NCBI GenBank assembly: GCA_033816765.1 | Contig: CM066290.1 | Span: 3,038,001-3,102,000, forward strand | DNA: 64,000 nt | Direction of reading: 5' to 3' | From: Nothopassalora personata | Lineage: Eukaryota; Ascomycota; Dothideomycetes; Mycosphaerellales; Mycosphaerellaceae | Shown here: positions 42,584 to 53,492 of the stretch, piece after piece | Layout of the letters: each line of letters begins with the position of its first letter | Position numbering within the stretch: position 1 is the first letter of the stretch | The notes under the pieces: generated by a model | Told to the model about the DNA's origin: nothing | Database searches by the model: none | The model's input: only the letters and a program-made list of their open reading frames with translations | Program-made: the position numbers and the translations under genes

Positions 42584-43117
42584 CTAGAGGCCACCTTGTA
42601 TCGCAAATGATGACAAAATGAGCACCAGGGCGTTTATGATGCCCCAGGTAAGAGGGATCCAGGTGGACATCCTAAAGTAGCCGGCAGTATAGACCGCTGC
42701 AAGTCTACAACAGTGTCAGTAGTTTGACTGCATACAAGTGTGAACACCACTCACAGTCCACCAACTGCATTCCCTGCGATCAATGCTTCGATAGTCCCGA
42801 CGATGGTGTAAAGTATAGGCGTGATCCAGATCAACTTCCAGTTACGACGCTGTACGGCGCAAGCATAAGCGCCAGCGATCAGGTGCACCCCACCCACACA
42901 GATGAGTGACCAGTATAGCGTGAATCGCCACATAGACTCCGCTTTATAGAGGTGGTTGTCTTGTGGTCCATCTACTGGGAAAGGCCAATACAAGGATGGA
43001 AAGGGCGGTTCCTCGTGTGACAGCGGCCTTGGATCTACCGCAAGCTTGAGGAATCGGTGACTGTTTGCATGTTAGACCATGTTCTTCTTGATCGTGGCTC
43101 ACATATATTGACCTCAT
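42584..43117 (-). CDS. TMEM170-like integral membrane protein
   Basis: Exons 43044-42755 and 42704-42584 are clear; they read PSLYWPFPVDGPQDNHLYKA, then MWRFTLYWSLICVGGVHLIA, the span ITPILYTIVGTIEALIAG, and after a 50-nt intron YTAGYFRMSTWIPLTWGIIN with a final hydrophobic span. This matches the small three- to four-span TMEM170 family, whose human members shape ER sheets and the nuclear envelope. The 5' end is less certain: a 15-nt first exon at 43117-43103 (encoding MRSIY) followed by a 58-nt intron gives a clean 141-residue protein, but other starts are possible. No in-frame ATG precedes SLYWPFP in exon 2. Confidence 0.72.
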
Positions 43118-43381
43118 GTTGTCGTGAAGCCTGTGCTGCAATCCAGTTCACATGTACGCCACCTGTGCCCAGGCAGCATTTTGCCGATAAGATGGCACAG
43201 TGGATGATGTTGATGGACGTCTGACTTGCTACAGTAATGGAAGTCACGGCAGGCCATCCCTGTCGACGGGGCACGGATCACCTCCACGAAGCCGAGGCGA
43301 AACCATCGACAACATCACGCCCATATCCGCATCACCAGTCATCGATCGTACGTATATGTCGTCTGGGAAAGCGCCCAAACA

Positions 43382-45508
43382 ATGCCGGCAGATCGCTTGC
43401 TAGGCACTCTGCTGCGAGCTCTCCAAACGTACAGCGAGCAGGAGGACACGCCGAGGTGGGTCGACAGTCCTATGGAAACATTGCCGGTATACAACAACTG
43501 ATTGTTGTACAGATTGTTCGGCACAGCCTCATCCTTACTAACGATCTTAAACAATCCACTCAATGTCACACTTCTCACAAGTCAGATATTGTCAGCGCCG
43601 GCAATATGGCTGCGACCGGAAGGGTTGCGGACATGCATGCGATGCTTAAGCGTCTTTCATGCCGCGGCACAAGCACTTCTTAAGCACGAGGATGCTCAGA
43701 CGGAGAAAGCTTCAAATCAAGACTTTGTGCATCTCCAGCCGGAAAGGACTTTGCCTCAGGGTGAATGGATCAAGGCGGCCCTCAGTGGAGCTGACGAACA
43801 CTCTCCTCGGTGGAGACACATTCTCGTGATCGCGGGCCTGTTATTAGGCTTTGGTCGCCCAGACGAAGACAACTTAAGTCGAAGCGCGCGAAGCACACTG
43901 GAAGCTGCGCTGATCACTGCCACGAATCTCGCTTTGGAGGAAACCCTGGAGGATGATGATCTCGGGTTGGCATCGATAACCTTGGCATTGAACCATTGTT
44001 TCCCATATCTACCGGATCACGAACGGGCACAGCTGAATTACGATCTGTTGCTCCCAGTCTTAACACGTTCAACATTACATTCGAGCCAAGGGCTGCAGTC
44101 TGCATACTTCCTGGGAGCTCTCGATCGGGATGTTCTACTTCAGCAGGACGACCACCTTCAATGGAGTGAGCAATCGTCATCTTACCAGCAGGTCCAAGCG
44201 ATGATATCAAGCCCGTTGATAGGATCTCTCGGACCATTAGCGCGTCTGATTGGACATTCTGTCGAGCATGTGAGAGAGTCCTGGCTTGTGACGGCGGTGC
44301 TGAACGACCTAGAGACCTTTTCCAAGACGCTGCATACCCAGTGGAGGCAGAATAAGCTGTCTGGCGTGGAAGCTACTGAGCAACAACTACGACTCAACGA
44401 GCGTACCTTGAACATCACTGTTCCTGCTCTCTGGAGACTTTTGCAATCCGTAATGTTCGCAAGTGTGATTATTCTACGTAGCGCACTTGGACGCCTGTTG
44501 GGAGACATCACGCTCGCGAATGATTCCACGGCGCCTACTGTTGCCAAGCAGTCGCTGTATATCTTGCGCAGTCTCTACTTCATTACGACACGCCAAGGGT
44601 CAGCCACATTCTCGCAGTACAATTTCGTCTCGTACACAGCCATGGACATCCTTGGCCAGTACCCATTGGAGGCACAGTCTTTCCTACGAGACATCCGTCC
44701 AGCATATGTAGGGACTGTGGCCGAACATCCACTGGAACGCAACCTGGACCTCTTCTTCCTCAACACCGCTGAGCAGTTTACTTTGGTGCTTCCTCCGCAT
44801 GTCAGCGAAGAGCTTCTTCTCCCGACTGTGACATGTTACCTTGCCGCAGGAGGCAGACGCCAGCTGTTACCCATCTTCGAAGCAGCGCACAGTGTCACAC
44901 TGGCGGTCTTCTCAGCTCCCCAGAATGCGGATGCTACTATCAAGAATCTACCACTGTACGTGGACTCTTTGTTCAAGGTATTCCCATTGAACCTGTCCGC
45001 TCGGCAGTTTCGTCTAGCCTTCAAGACGTTGCTCAAGCTTACCTCGCCGCCATCTTCTTTATCTCTATATCAACCAATGATGCCCGCCACGCTATTGGAG
45101 CTACTGCACGAACGAGCACTGCACAGTTCGACTACTCCAATACCTATACATCCTGGAACAGTAGAGGCCTCAGTTGAGACGCCGGTGTCGCTATCCGAGC
45201 AAGCAGTACTGACTCTGACTGTGCTCGACGGCTTGACGCAGGTGCCATTGGAGCTCCTAGACGAGTGGCTCCCACTGACAGCCGAAATGATCTATGCAAT
45301 ACAGGACGTGGGCATGCGCGAGCATTGCAAAGAACACTTTTGGCATATCCTCACGGAGGGCGAGCTTGACCCGGAACGAAGTAGAGTGTGCCATGCGTGG
45401 TGGAGTACTGGCGGTGGGAGGGAATGGATTTTGTATGGAAGCTATGATGATGGTGAGGCTGCATTGATGAGTGGCGGCCTCCAGGGAGGGCAGGAGAGTA
45501 AGCTGTAA
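43382..45508 (+). CDS. PEX8: Peroxin Pex8 (also called Pex17 in Yarrowia usage), ends in SKL
   Basis: Two exons (43382-43455 and 43513-45508) encode 689 residues. The sequence LLGTLLRALQTYSEQEDTPR, then GTASSLLTILNNPLNVTLLT, followed by LRTCMRCLSVFHAAAQALLK, is the conserved N terminus of the fungal intraperoxisomal peroxin Pex8. The protein ends QESKL-stop, a perfect type 1 peroxisomal signal, as in yeast Pex8. Pex8 sits on the matrix side of the peroxisome membrane and links the docking and RING complexes of the import machinery. The body is helical with leucine-rich repeats and short hydrophobic stretches. The first 25 residues come from a small first exon (MPADRLLG) across a 57-nt intron. 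The length agrees with the 671-residue Yarrowia protein. Naming differs between fungal annotations, some of which call this family Pex17. Confidence 0.88.
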
Positions 45509-46077
45509 GAATGTCAATGATACCCAGATAGTGACCGTTCAGCGAGCCGAGTTGGGACGAAGTCATCTGTTCCACTCTACTGTACAAGAACTTGCAGACT
45601 GCCATGGCTCTTCCCACCCATTGCTGGCGGCACATGCATGGATAATTCCTGGGTCGGGATCAATTAGAGTTCACTGGCGCAAATGGGGACCTGAAGGGCT
45701 CAAGGGTAGAATACGTGGACCTTGTCTTGGTACTCAACATAGACAATGTTGTTAACAACGCGCAGAGGTGTCTTATTGACGGCAAACTCCACTATCAATT
45801 GATGCACCCTACCACTGTAGCCGGACTATTGACCAAGAGGCTAAGTACGAAAACCGGTTTGCTGGCGATCCGCTGCGGTGCATCAGCCTCGCTTCACACG
45901 TAACATCCTGGCGTCCTCGTTGCTCCCAGACTTCGCTACCTTGCCAGTCAAACATCTCCTGAAGCATTGGCGCTGGTCCCTGTGAGATTGGAGAGCTTAA
46001 CCTGTTCACCGCAGCATTCTTCGCATAGCACCAATTTTCCCAGCAACTTCGACGAGCAAACGTCCAACACCGCCAAT
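45509..46077. other. Intergenic, about 0.6 kb
   Basis: No gene or repeat. Contains the promoter and leader of the BAR-SH3 gene. Confidence 0.5.
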
Positions 46078-47728
46078 ATGAAGTCGATGCAGCGCATGGC
46101 CGGGAAGATGACCAAGAGGTCGGCAGATCAGCAGGATGTCGGTGCTGTGATTGCTTCCTTCAAGGCCACAGACGACATGCTGGATAGAGTAAGTCACCTG
46201 GCAGCTTCCTGCGGACTCAATGGCTCATACACGACAACAGCTTGCGAAAGACCTTGTCGCTTGGCGCAAGGGCTGGGACGACATCCTGAAGCTGCAGTAC
46301 GATGCTACAGAGGCATTCGCGACGCTATACAAGCCCATCGAGCCCGCCAACGACCCCGAACAGCGTCACACTCCCTCAGTCACACCACAAGAGTACGTGC
46401 AGAAATGCCTCGGCCTCCAGAAGATGTACTCGGACATGAAGATCGACTTGCAGCAGGAGATCACTCTGATCAACAACAAGGTGATTCGGCCAGTCAACGA
46501 AGCCAAAGTGGCCATGAAGAGTTTGCAAAAGACCCTTAAGCACCGAGAGAACATGAAGCTGGACTATGAGAGATACCTGAGCCGAGCGGAACATGCACGT
46601 AAGAAGGGCACGAAGACGCCGAAGGACGAGGCAGCTCTGGCGAAACATGAGAGCGATTTGCAGCAAGCACAGATCGACTACCAGACCGCAGACGACCAGG
46701 TCGTACAGACCTTTCCTCCTGTCACTGAAGCTGTCGTCAGTCTTCTCCCGCACTTGCTCGCAAGCCAGATCATGATCCAAACTACGCTCGTGGGCCAGAT
46801 CTATACCACGCTTGACCAGTACTGCAGGCAGCATGGAATGCCTAGCCCAGCACCGAGCGATGCAGATATCATCAGGGAGCATGATCGAGAGTACACGAGC
46901 CTCAGAAAAGAGCTGGAGAACGGTGGTATCAGCGCGATCACACAGGGCAAAGCTGTCCACCGCAGTATGGCCCTGCCTAAGGAGGAGGGTAGCACCTACA
47001 CTGGGTTGGGGATCAGGAACAAAGGTGTAGCTGGTTACAACAAGGGCATGGAAATGGTGCATCGTGGCAAGAAGGACACAGCACCTCCGGTCAGTGGGGG
47101 CGCGAGAGTTGACAGCGCTGCTGGCTATGAAGAAGGGGAAGCGCCTGTCAAGCCACCACGACCCGGGCAGTCGCCAGGCTACTCGCCATCCCCTTCGCCA
47201 GGCATAGCAATGTCGAATAGGTCGCGCATGCCATCCTATGGGAGCCACATTGCGCGATACGATCAGAAGTCGTCTGTGCCGATGCCATCTCCTGGTGATC
47301 AAGGTCAGCAGGCGCCTCCGCCATACACGGAGACGACCTCGTCGGGAGGAGCGACACCGTCCAGCTACCACACGCCCATCAATGGTCGATCACCTTCGGC
47401 GTCTGCAGCGTTGAAGGGCGGCAACGACTACTTCAAGCCTTCGCTCGATCGCAAGACATCAGCGGGATCTTTTGCAGGAAGCGTAGCTAGCATCGCTGCT
47501 GGAAAGAAGAAGCCGCCTCCGCCCGTGCCGGTGAAGCGGCTGGCGAGTCAGCAGACGCAGTTCGTCACGGCATTGTATGACTTTGATGGTCAGAATGAAG
47601 GAGACCTTGCGTTCCGAGAAGGCGATCGCATTCGTGTTGTGAAGAAGACGGAAAGTACAGATGACTGGTGGGAGGGAGAGAACAGAGGCAAGACTGGCTC
47701 TTTCCCAGCCAACTATGTACAGCTTTGA
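46078..47728 (+). CDS. RVS167: BAR-SH3 adaptor, Rvs167/Hob1 type
   Basis: Exons 46078-46188 and 46241-47728 (52-nt intron, GTAAGT ... CAACAG) give 532 residues. An N-terminal BAR domain (about residues 1-250) is recognised by its long heptad-rich helices, for example KHRENMKLDYERYLSRAEHA and YQTADDQVVQTFPPVTEAVV. A Pro/Ser/Gly-rich linker (about 300-470) carries PxxP stretches such as KPPRPGQSP and KKKPPPPVPVKR. The C-terminal SH3 domain is complete: TALYDFDGQNEGDLAFREGD, DDWWEGEN, GSFPANYVQL. Proteins of this layout bend membrane at endocytic actin patches, where Rvs167 works with Rvs161. Whether this is the Rvs167 orthologue or a paralogue cannot be settled without alignment. Confidence 0.92.
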
Positions 47729-48113
47729 GTGCGGGTACCTGTTATGGACTTGTAGATGAAGAGAAGGGATAGTTGGTTGTACGCAACACGAATTGTTTGT
47801 TTTCGGTATGCAGTGGATACATTAGAACTAGTCCCATGTCCGGTGGTCCAGTAATGTCAGCAGGGTGAGACGTCATTACAAGAGCTCGTTTTGGAGAGAG
47901 GAACGTGCTCCAGCTCTTCTGATGAAACTGGGCTTGTTTGACAGCTGCTGTGCATGCACACTGTTGCCTCAAGAAACGCCATGAAGACGCCGCAGTAGCA
48001 CGAGAAGTCGGATTTTTGTACATATAGACGTGCTGCAGCCCGGTCTGGAACAGTCTCGGCCGCCGTCCTGCACGCCAGCGCCAACCCGCCTACACATACA
48101 CACTCGCTTGACA
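47729..48113. other. Intergenic, 385 bp
   Basis: Nothing recognised beyond the 3' flank of the BAR-SH3 gene and the promoter of the RMD-like gene. Confidence 0.5.
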
Positions 48114-49858
48114 ATGGCATCGTCCAGCCAAGTCTCAGAAGCATCGCCCTTACTACCGCGAAATGACAGCAGTGCATCGCGACCGGTTCCCTCGCCGAAG
48201 CCAGCGCGTAATGTCACGTTCAACCCGCAGGTGTCGACATCGAGTCCGCCGAAACGACGAGCCAACTTCCCATCGCAGTCCAATTCCACCACCACCACAA
48301 CAACACACACGGGCAGTGCCGCGCTGCAAACCACGGGTCAAGATCGGTCAGGGCCGCTGGCGACGCTGAACAGCAAAATACGACGGCGTAACAGCTCTGG
48401 CTCTGCACTTGCGCTCCCGCCCTCGAACGCAGCATCCAAGATTGGCCCGCAGCGAACATCGCGTACAGCACAGAAGCTCAAGCTCTTGCCCAATCCCGAC
48501 GTGGCAGAAGATGGCGCCGACGAGGAGAGCGGGAGGGAAGTCTACAGTCAATTCACACGCATCAAAGACCCCACAGCACGCCGAGATGCCGCTCGCTTGG
48601 GCAAGGACGACCGGGCGAAACTCCCACGCGTCACTGCATACTGCACCGCCGGCTCGTACCGCCTGGACGATCTCATGCGATTTCTCAAAGGCCGCACCAA
48701 GACCAAGAACACCAACCCGAAGCTCTTCGACGAGTGCATCTACTCTCCCTACACCTACCGCAAAGAGGCGCGCAATATGGACAGGAGGCGGAGGATGAGC
48801 GGAGACCAGGAAGACCAGCCGGACAGTCCTAACGCCGCGAGAGTGCATTCACAGCCCCAGCGACGCTTCTCCGACAGTGCATTGGAGATCGAGGAGAACA
48901 CAGAGCAGAGGAGAGAGGACATCATTGACTTCAACAATGCCGAAACGTCGGCCATCTTGGACGAAGGCGAACCGATCGAGCACCAGGTTTCGATGGACGA
49001 CACGAACCTGCTCTCGGAGGCAGTGATCGACCGACGAGTTGAGCCGGATCTTGATACAACGGTGCACATACCGGAGATCTTCCTGTTCGAATATGGTGTC
49101 GTCGTGCTGTGGGGTATGTCTCTGAAAGAAGAACAGCGGTTCTTGAAGGAGATTTCCAAGTTTGAGCAGGAGAAGCTGGCAAAGGACGATGTGCAGACGG
49201 AGGAGTTCAACTTTTATTATACGCGGGAGTACCAGGCACGCATATACAACGACTTTATCTCGCTGCGAGAGAAGAGAAATTACATGACGAAGCTGGCTAT
49301 ATCGCACGCGCTGGCTCAGTCTGTGAAGGTATGCAAACAAGGTAGTATTGGAAAGCCGTCTGCTAACATGACTCCTAGACATCCCTTTACGAAGACCTGG
49401 TCGATGCCACAATCTCCACCACCCAGAACATCCCCTCGCAAATCGCCACGACCGGTAGGATCAATCTCACTCGGAAGCAGATCAACATGCAGATTGGCGA
49501 GCTCTTTATCCTTCGAATCAACATCCACTTGCAAGGATCGGTCCTGGATGCGCCGGAGTTGATGTGGGCAGAACCACAGCTCGATCCCGTATACCAGGCG
49601 GTCCGGAGCTACCTGGAGATGGATCAGAGAGTCGCACTACTGCAGGAGCGCGTGGGTGTGATTGCCGACCTGTTGGCTGTGCTCAAGGATCAGCTCAGTC
49701 ATACGCATGGTGAGAACCACAACGTGCGTGGCGATTCCAACGTGCTAATGTTACCACTAGGTGAATACCTTGAATGGATCGTCATCGTGCTTATCGCCGC
49801 CGAAATCTTCGTCGCTGGCATCAACATCGTCGTTGATTTGTACGCCGGCGTAGACTAG
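48114..49858 (+). CDS. RMD8: RMD1/RMD8 family membrane protein (DUF155)
   Basis: Exons 48114-49328, 49379-49709 and 49761-49858 encode 547 residues. The region starting RVTAYCTAGSYRLDDLMRFL, followed by NPKLFDECIYSPY, opens the DUF155 domain, which continues through DLDTTVHIPEIFLFEYGVVV, the LWGMSLKEEQRFLKEI helix, HALAQSVK, and LYEDLVDATISTTQNIPSQI, to the long C-terminal helices (VYQAVRSYLEMDQRVALLQE). One membrane span near the end (IVIVLIAAEIFVAGINIVV) is typical. Yeast Rmd1 and Rmd8 were found in sporulation screens and human RMND1 supports mitochondrial translation; the N terminus here (polar, Ser/Arg-rich, about 180 residues) does not look mitochondrial, which favours Rmd8. Function in this fungus is unknown. 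Confidence 0.87.
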
Positions 49859-50583
49859 GAGGCCTCGAAACGGCAAGGAAGCCCTCGAAAGCTTCTCCAG
49901 GCTTTGTCGTGGATTGCGTGCATGGATAAAGTACCTAGTGTGCGTGAGAGAGAATGTACAAAGAAGATTTGATACCCACGAACGAGTCGATCTTCAGGTG
50001 CGCGATCAGGTGCTTTTCATGGAAACGGCTGACATACACCCAGATGTGTCGCCGCCTGAAATACTGCCGTCAACTTCCTCCCGATCAACAAATTGCAGCG
50101 ATCAGATCGTCTTCATACCGCTACGAGATCATGATTCGATGCCGCTAGATCTGGATTGACACCGAGACCCACTGAGTTCTTGCCGGATATCCATTCGCAA
50201 TAGGCGATGCTTATGGCTGTGTCCACTTCAGCCATGACTTCGGCTGGATCACAAGGAAAGATGAGAACATCATATCATTCCATGTCGACATTCCGAGGTT
50301 CTTACTGGCTGCGTATTCGCTGAAGGATTCGATGATCGACAGGTACTGCAGGCTGGCGTCGATGCGCCGCCACGCCATGTGGAGAGATTCCTTAGGTCTC
50401 GGCAAAACGATGAGATACGGAGCACGAAAAGAGATCCTTTGTACTACCTGATTTCAGCTGCCAAGCTTTGAAATGGGGTATATGAAGCTGTGCTGCTGCT
50501 ATTGAGAGAGAAGTTTCATCGAAAATATCACCAACCTCAGTTCACCATAGCACACCAACGCATCACAACATTAAACTCCAACC
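49859..50583. other. Intergenic, about 0.7 kb
   Basis: No gene seen; it contains the promoter of the hypothetical gene that starts at 50584. Confidence 0.5.
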
Positions 50584-51300
50584 ATGTCCCACAACGAGCA
50601 ACCCGAAGACTCCTCCGCCCCAGTAGCCCCAGGCTCCTGGAAAGTAGACTTCAAATGGGCCAAAATGCAACTCCTCGTAACCGACACAAACACCAACCTC
50701 GACGTCGCCAGAATCCACTGTAACCTCCGCTCTCCCCATCTAGACTTCCGCACCGCAGACGACTCCACCTCATTCGGCACCGGAAACTACCACGCGGTCT
50801 CAATACACTCCAACTACACCTGCAACGCCTTCTCCGGCGAACTCCGCGCCTCCTCTCGCTGGTACACGCGGTATCAACACCTCTCCCCCATCTTCGGAAC
50901 TCCCTCCAACCCCATGGCGATGTCCTGGACCACGAATTACAGTTTTAAGAGCTGGGATTTCATCTGCCAGGACGAGAATGGCGAGGCTGTCGCGCGGTTC
51001 TCTACGCGAATTTGGGCGACGAAGCGGGTTGGCGTGATTGAGTTTGTGGGGCCTAGAGCGGAGGATCTGGAGGCGAGGCAGGAAATCTTGGTTACGGGGA
51101 CGCTGTTGCATCATACTATGATTACTCGGATGAATAATCCGTTGAATTTGATGTATTCCATTTTTGGGAAGGCGGGGCCAATTCAGAAAGAGGGGAGTGA
51201 CGGGGATGTTGTGGATGATGGGCTTGAGATGAGGAAGCAGGGGGAAAGTGCGGTGGTGACCCAATCGGTAGGGCAAAAGATTGGTTCGAAATGGAAGTGA
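50584..51300 (+). CDS. Hypothetical conserved-looking cytosolic protein
   Basis: Intronless, 238 residues, ATG in good context (aaccATGtcc). The first half alternates hydrophobic and polar residues like a beta-rich fold (SWKVDFKWAKMQLLVTD, SWTTNYSFKSWDFICQDENG, EAVARFSTRIWATKRVGVIEF), which recalls the tubby-like/LURP-one barrel of many fungal hypothetical proteins. This resemblance is only structural guesswork. It ends with a basic GQKIGSKWK. No signal peptide or membrane segment. Third-position C preference in the first 300 nt is strong compared with the later part. It converges with the decarboxylase gene; the stops are about 90 bp apart. Confidence 0.7.
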   Translation: MSHNEQPEDSSAPVAPGSWKVDFKWAKMQLLVTDTNTNLDVARIHCNLRSPHLDFRTADDSTSFGTGNYHAVSIHSNYTCNAFSGELRASSRWYTRYQHLSPIFGTPSNPMAMSWTTNYSFKSWDFICQDENGEAVARFSTRIWATKRVGVIEFVGPRAEDLEARQEILVTGTLLHHTMITRMNNPLNLMYSIFGKAGPIQKEGSDGDVVDDGLEMRKQGESAVVTQSVGQKIGSKWK

Positions 51301-51390
51301 CGGCTAGTTGGGTGGTTCTTGGTCGTGTGTAGCGCTTCTAAGGTACCCCCGAGCGATTTGCAGATTTCAGCATACATTGCTCGTCATCTC

Positions 51391-53154
51391 TTACTGCTTG
51401 ACACCCTTCTGCTCAGCAACTTTCTGGTCCCTCAACATCTTCGCCAAAATATCTGGTGCATCCTCCCGGTCCATTATCACTTCGACCATGTGTAGTGCCG
51501 GCTGCTTCACCTTCCCCACAGCCTCCATAGCCTGCTCCAACTCGCCCCAAGTGCTAGCTCTATACGTCTTCGCCCTGTATCCATCGCGGCCGTCTTCGCC
51601 CATCGAAGCACCAAACAACGAAGGAGCTTCGAGATATCTCCATCGAGCTACATCGTTATACCCCTCATTCCGACCGTGGATACACCGCTCAATGGTGTAA
51701 CCATCATTGTTGATCAGAATCAGCAAGACGTTCAACTCCTCCTTGATGATCGTACTCAATTCCTGCGCCGTCATCTGGAAGCTTCCGTCTCCCTGCATTA
51801 AGATCGTGCGAGGCGTCTGACCATTACCAGCATCTTGCCACTTCCCGGCGGCATGTAGTTCTCGCTGGGCTAGGGCGGCGCCTTGAGAGGCGGGGAGCAT
51901 GTAGCCGATCGAGAGCCAGGTGATGGGGTTGAAGAGACGGGCGTTGGCTGGGAGCTTCATGTCGCGGCAGCCGTAGCCTGGGGTCCCGGTCTCGGCTAAG
52001 ATGATGTCGCCGGGGCGGAGCCAGGTGGCGAATTTGCGGTAGAAGGAGACTTGTGTGATGGCTTCCGAAGAGGGCAGGGATGGGAGTTGTTTTGGCTGTG
52101 GTGGTGTGAAGTGAGCTTCTGAGCTAGTTTGCCATGATGATGCGTCCAGTTTGGTAAGAAGGGATGCGAGGTACTGTTTGGCCGGGAGGTCCCTAAAGAC
52201 CTTGTCGCCTACAAGCACGGATGTTGCTTTGAAGTAGATGGTTTTGTCAGCGCCAGTGATAGTGGAGTACAGGAAGGTGTTCGTGTTGCTGTGGTGAGGT
52301 CCGAACCAGAGGACCAGGTCTGCCGATGTGATGTAATCTTGTTCTTCCTGGCTCGCGAATGGGCCAGCCCAGACACCATGTACGTTAGGAAGATCTTCGT
52401 CGACTGCGCCTTTCGCATAGGTCGCCATCCAGGTGGGCCATTTACTGCTCTTGATGAGCTCGTGGACCTCGTCCATCATGCCATATGAGATGCTCTCGCC
52501 ATCGACAATGATGACAGGTCGCTTGCTGCTCTTGATCCGCTCCACGATCTCGGCGTTAGCAGCATCTTCATCGGGTGAGGCGACGGCTGCGTGTATCTCC
52601 AGGGGCGTATCGAGGCTTTTAGCAGATACTTTGGCCGAGACCATATCCACAGGAAGCTGTATGTATACTGGCCGGCTGTGTATTAGACATTGCAGTAGAA
52701 CAGAATCGACGAGTTGGGTAGCTGTTCGTGGGTCCAGCAGATTCGCTTGCGCTACTGTGACATGTTTTGACATGTCAGCAAAGTGGGTGTAATCTCCATC
52801 AAGCAGAGTATGGTGAATCGAGGCTCTGGTTTCCTGCTGGGCTCTTCGTGGCGTGCCAACTATATGCACAACCTTGGCAAGTTCAGCGTAGGCGCCTGCA
52901 ATTGCATTAATAGCACTAAGCTCTCCGACACCAAAGGTCGTGATCAGGGCTCCAACACTCTTGATCCGGGAGTATCCATCAGCTGCATAGCCTGCGTTGA
53001 GCTCGTTGCAGCCACCTGTCCAGTGTAAACCAGATGGTTCGACATAGTCGAGCAAGGTCAAGTTGTAGTCGCCAGGAACGCCGTGTATCGTTGCAACACC
53101 GAGCTGCTTGAGCCTTTCGAAGAGGTATTCTGCGAGTGTGACTGTGTCAGCCAT
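51391..53154 (-). CDS. Pyruvate/2-oxo-acid decarboxylase (ThDP-dependent)
   Basis: Intronless, 587 residues. All catalytic residues of the pyruvate decarboxylase family are in place: Asp29 in GVPGDY, Glu51 in GCNELNAGYAADGY, His114-His115, the thiamine diphosphate motif GDGS at 455-458 ending NN at 482-483, and Glu489 in TIERCIHG. The enzyme should release CO2 from pyruvate or a larger 2-oxo acid to form an aldehyde. The stretch before the catalytic His pair (IVGTPRRAQQETRASIHH) differs from the consensus of housekeeping enzymes, which have a GxPS-SQ-type segment, and may mark a paralogue with another substrate, such as phenylpyruvate or indolepyruvate. Next door are an acetyltransferase, an Aro8-type aminotransferase and two Zn2Cys6 regulators. 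It starts 338 bp from the divergent acetyltransferase gene. Confidence 0.9.
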   Translation of the reverse strand: MADTVTLAEYLFERLKQLGVATIHGVPGDYNLTLLDYVEPSGLHWTGGCNELNAGYAADGYSRIKSVGALITTFGVGELSAINAIAGAYAELAKVVHIVGTPRRAQQETRASIHHTLLDGDYTHFADMSKHVTVAQANLLDPRTATQLVDSVLLQCLIHSRPVYIQLPVDMVSAKVSAKSLDTPLEIHAAVASPDEDAANAEIVERIKSSKRPVIIVDGESISYGMMDEVHELIKSSKWPTWMATYAKGAVDEDLPNVHGVWAGPFASQEEQDYITSADLVLWFGPHHSNTNTFLYSTITGADKTIYFKATSVLVGDKVFRDLPAKQYLASLLTKLDASSWQTSSEAHFTPPQPKQLPSLPSSEAITQVSFYRKFATWLRPGDIILAETGTPGYGCRDMKLPANARLFNPITWLSIGYMLPASQGAALAQRELHAAGKWQDAGNGQTPRTILMQGDGSFQMTAQELSTIIKEELNVLLILINNDGYTIERCIHGRNEGYNDVARWRYLEAPSLFGASMGEDGRDGYRAKTYRASTWGELEQAMEAVGKVKQPALHMVEVIMDREDAPDILAKMLRDQKVAEQKGVKQ

Positions 53155-53492
53155 TGTCGAATTGTTGTTCAGTCAGACGACGTGTATATGTAAGTAAGCT
53201 GGGCATGTTGAAGGTAGGCAGAGGCGGTGATTGCCCTATTTAGGACTCAGCCGCGGCTACCAGAATTATGGAGCCCAGCCCCAAGGCACCAATTCTCCGG
53301 ATTCGGAGTATCGGAGTAGATCGTTCTTACCCATGCCACGGGCTAACAAGGGAACATACAGCAAGTGCCCAAACTCCTCCAGCAGACATGATGCATTGAC
53401 CTACAAGGCAGCACATCGAACTACCTACGATCATTCACGTACATTCTCCTGAGGCTCGCTACGTACCCGATCATTCATTGGAGTCCTGAGAG
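53155..53492. promoter_or_regulatory. Divergent promoter between decarboxylase and acetyltransferase
   Basis: The 338-bp gap must control both genes. At 53303-53318 the 8-mer TCGGAGTA occurs twice in direct tandem, giving CGG-N5-CGG, and CCGGATTCGG lies just before it (53298-53306). CGG direct repeats of this kind are typical binding sites for Zn2Cys6 regulators, two of which are encoded nearby. No proof of binding. Confidence 0.45.
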
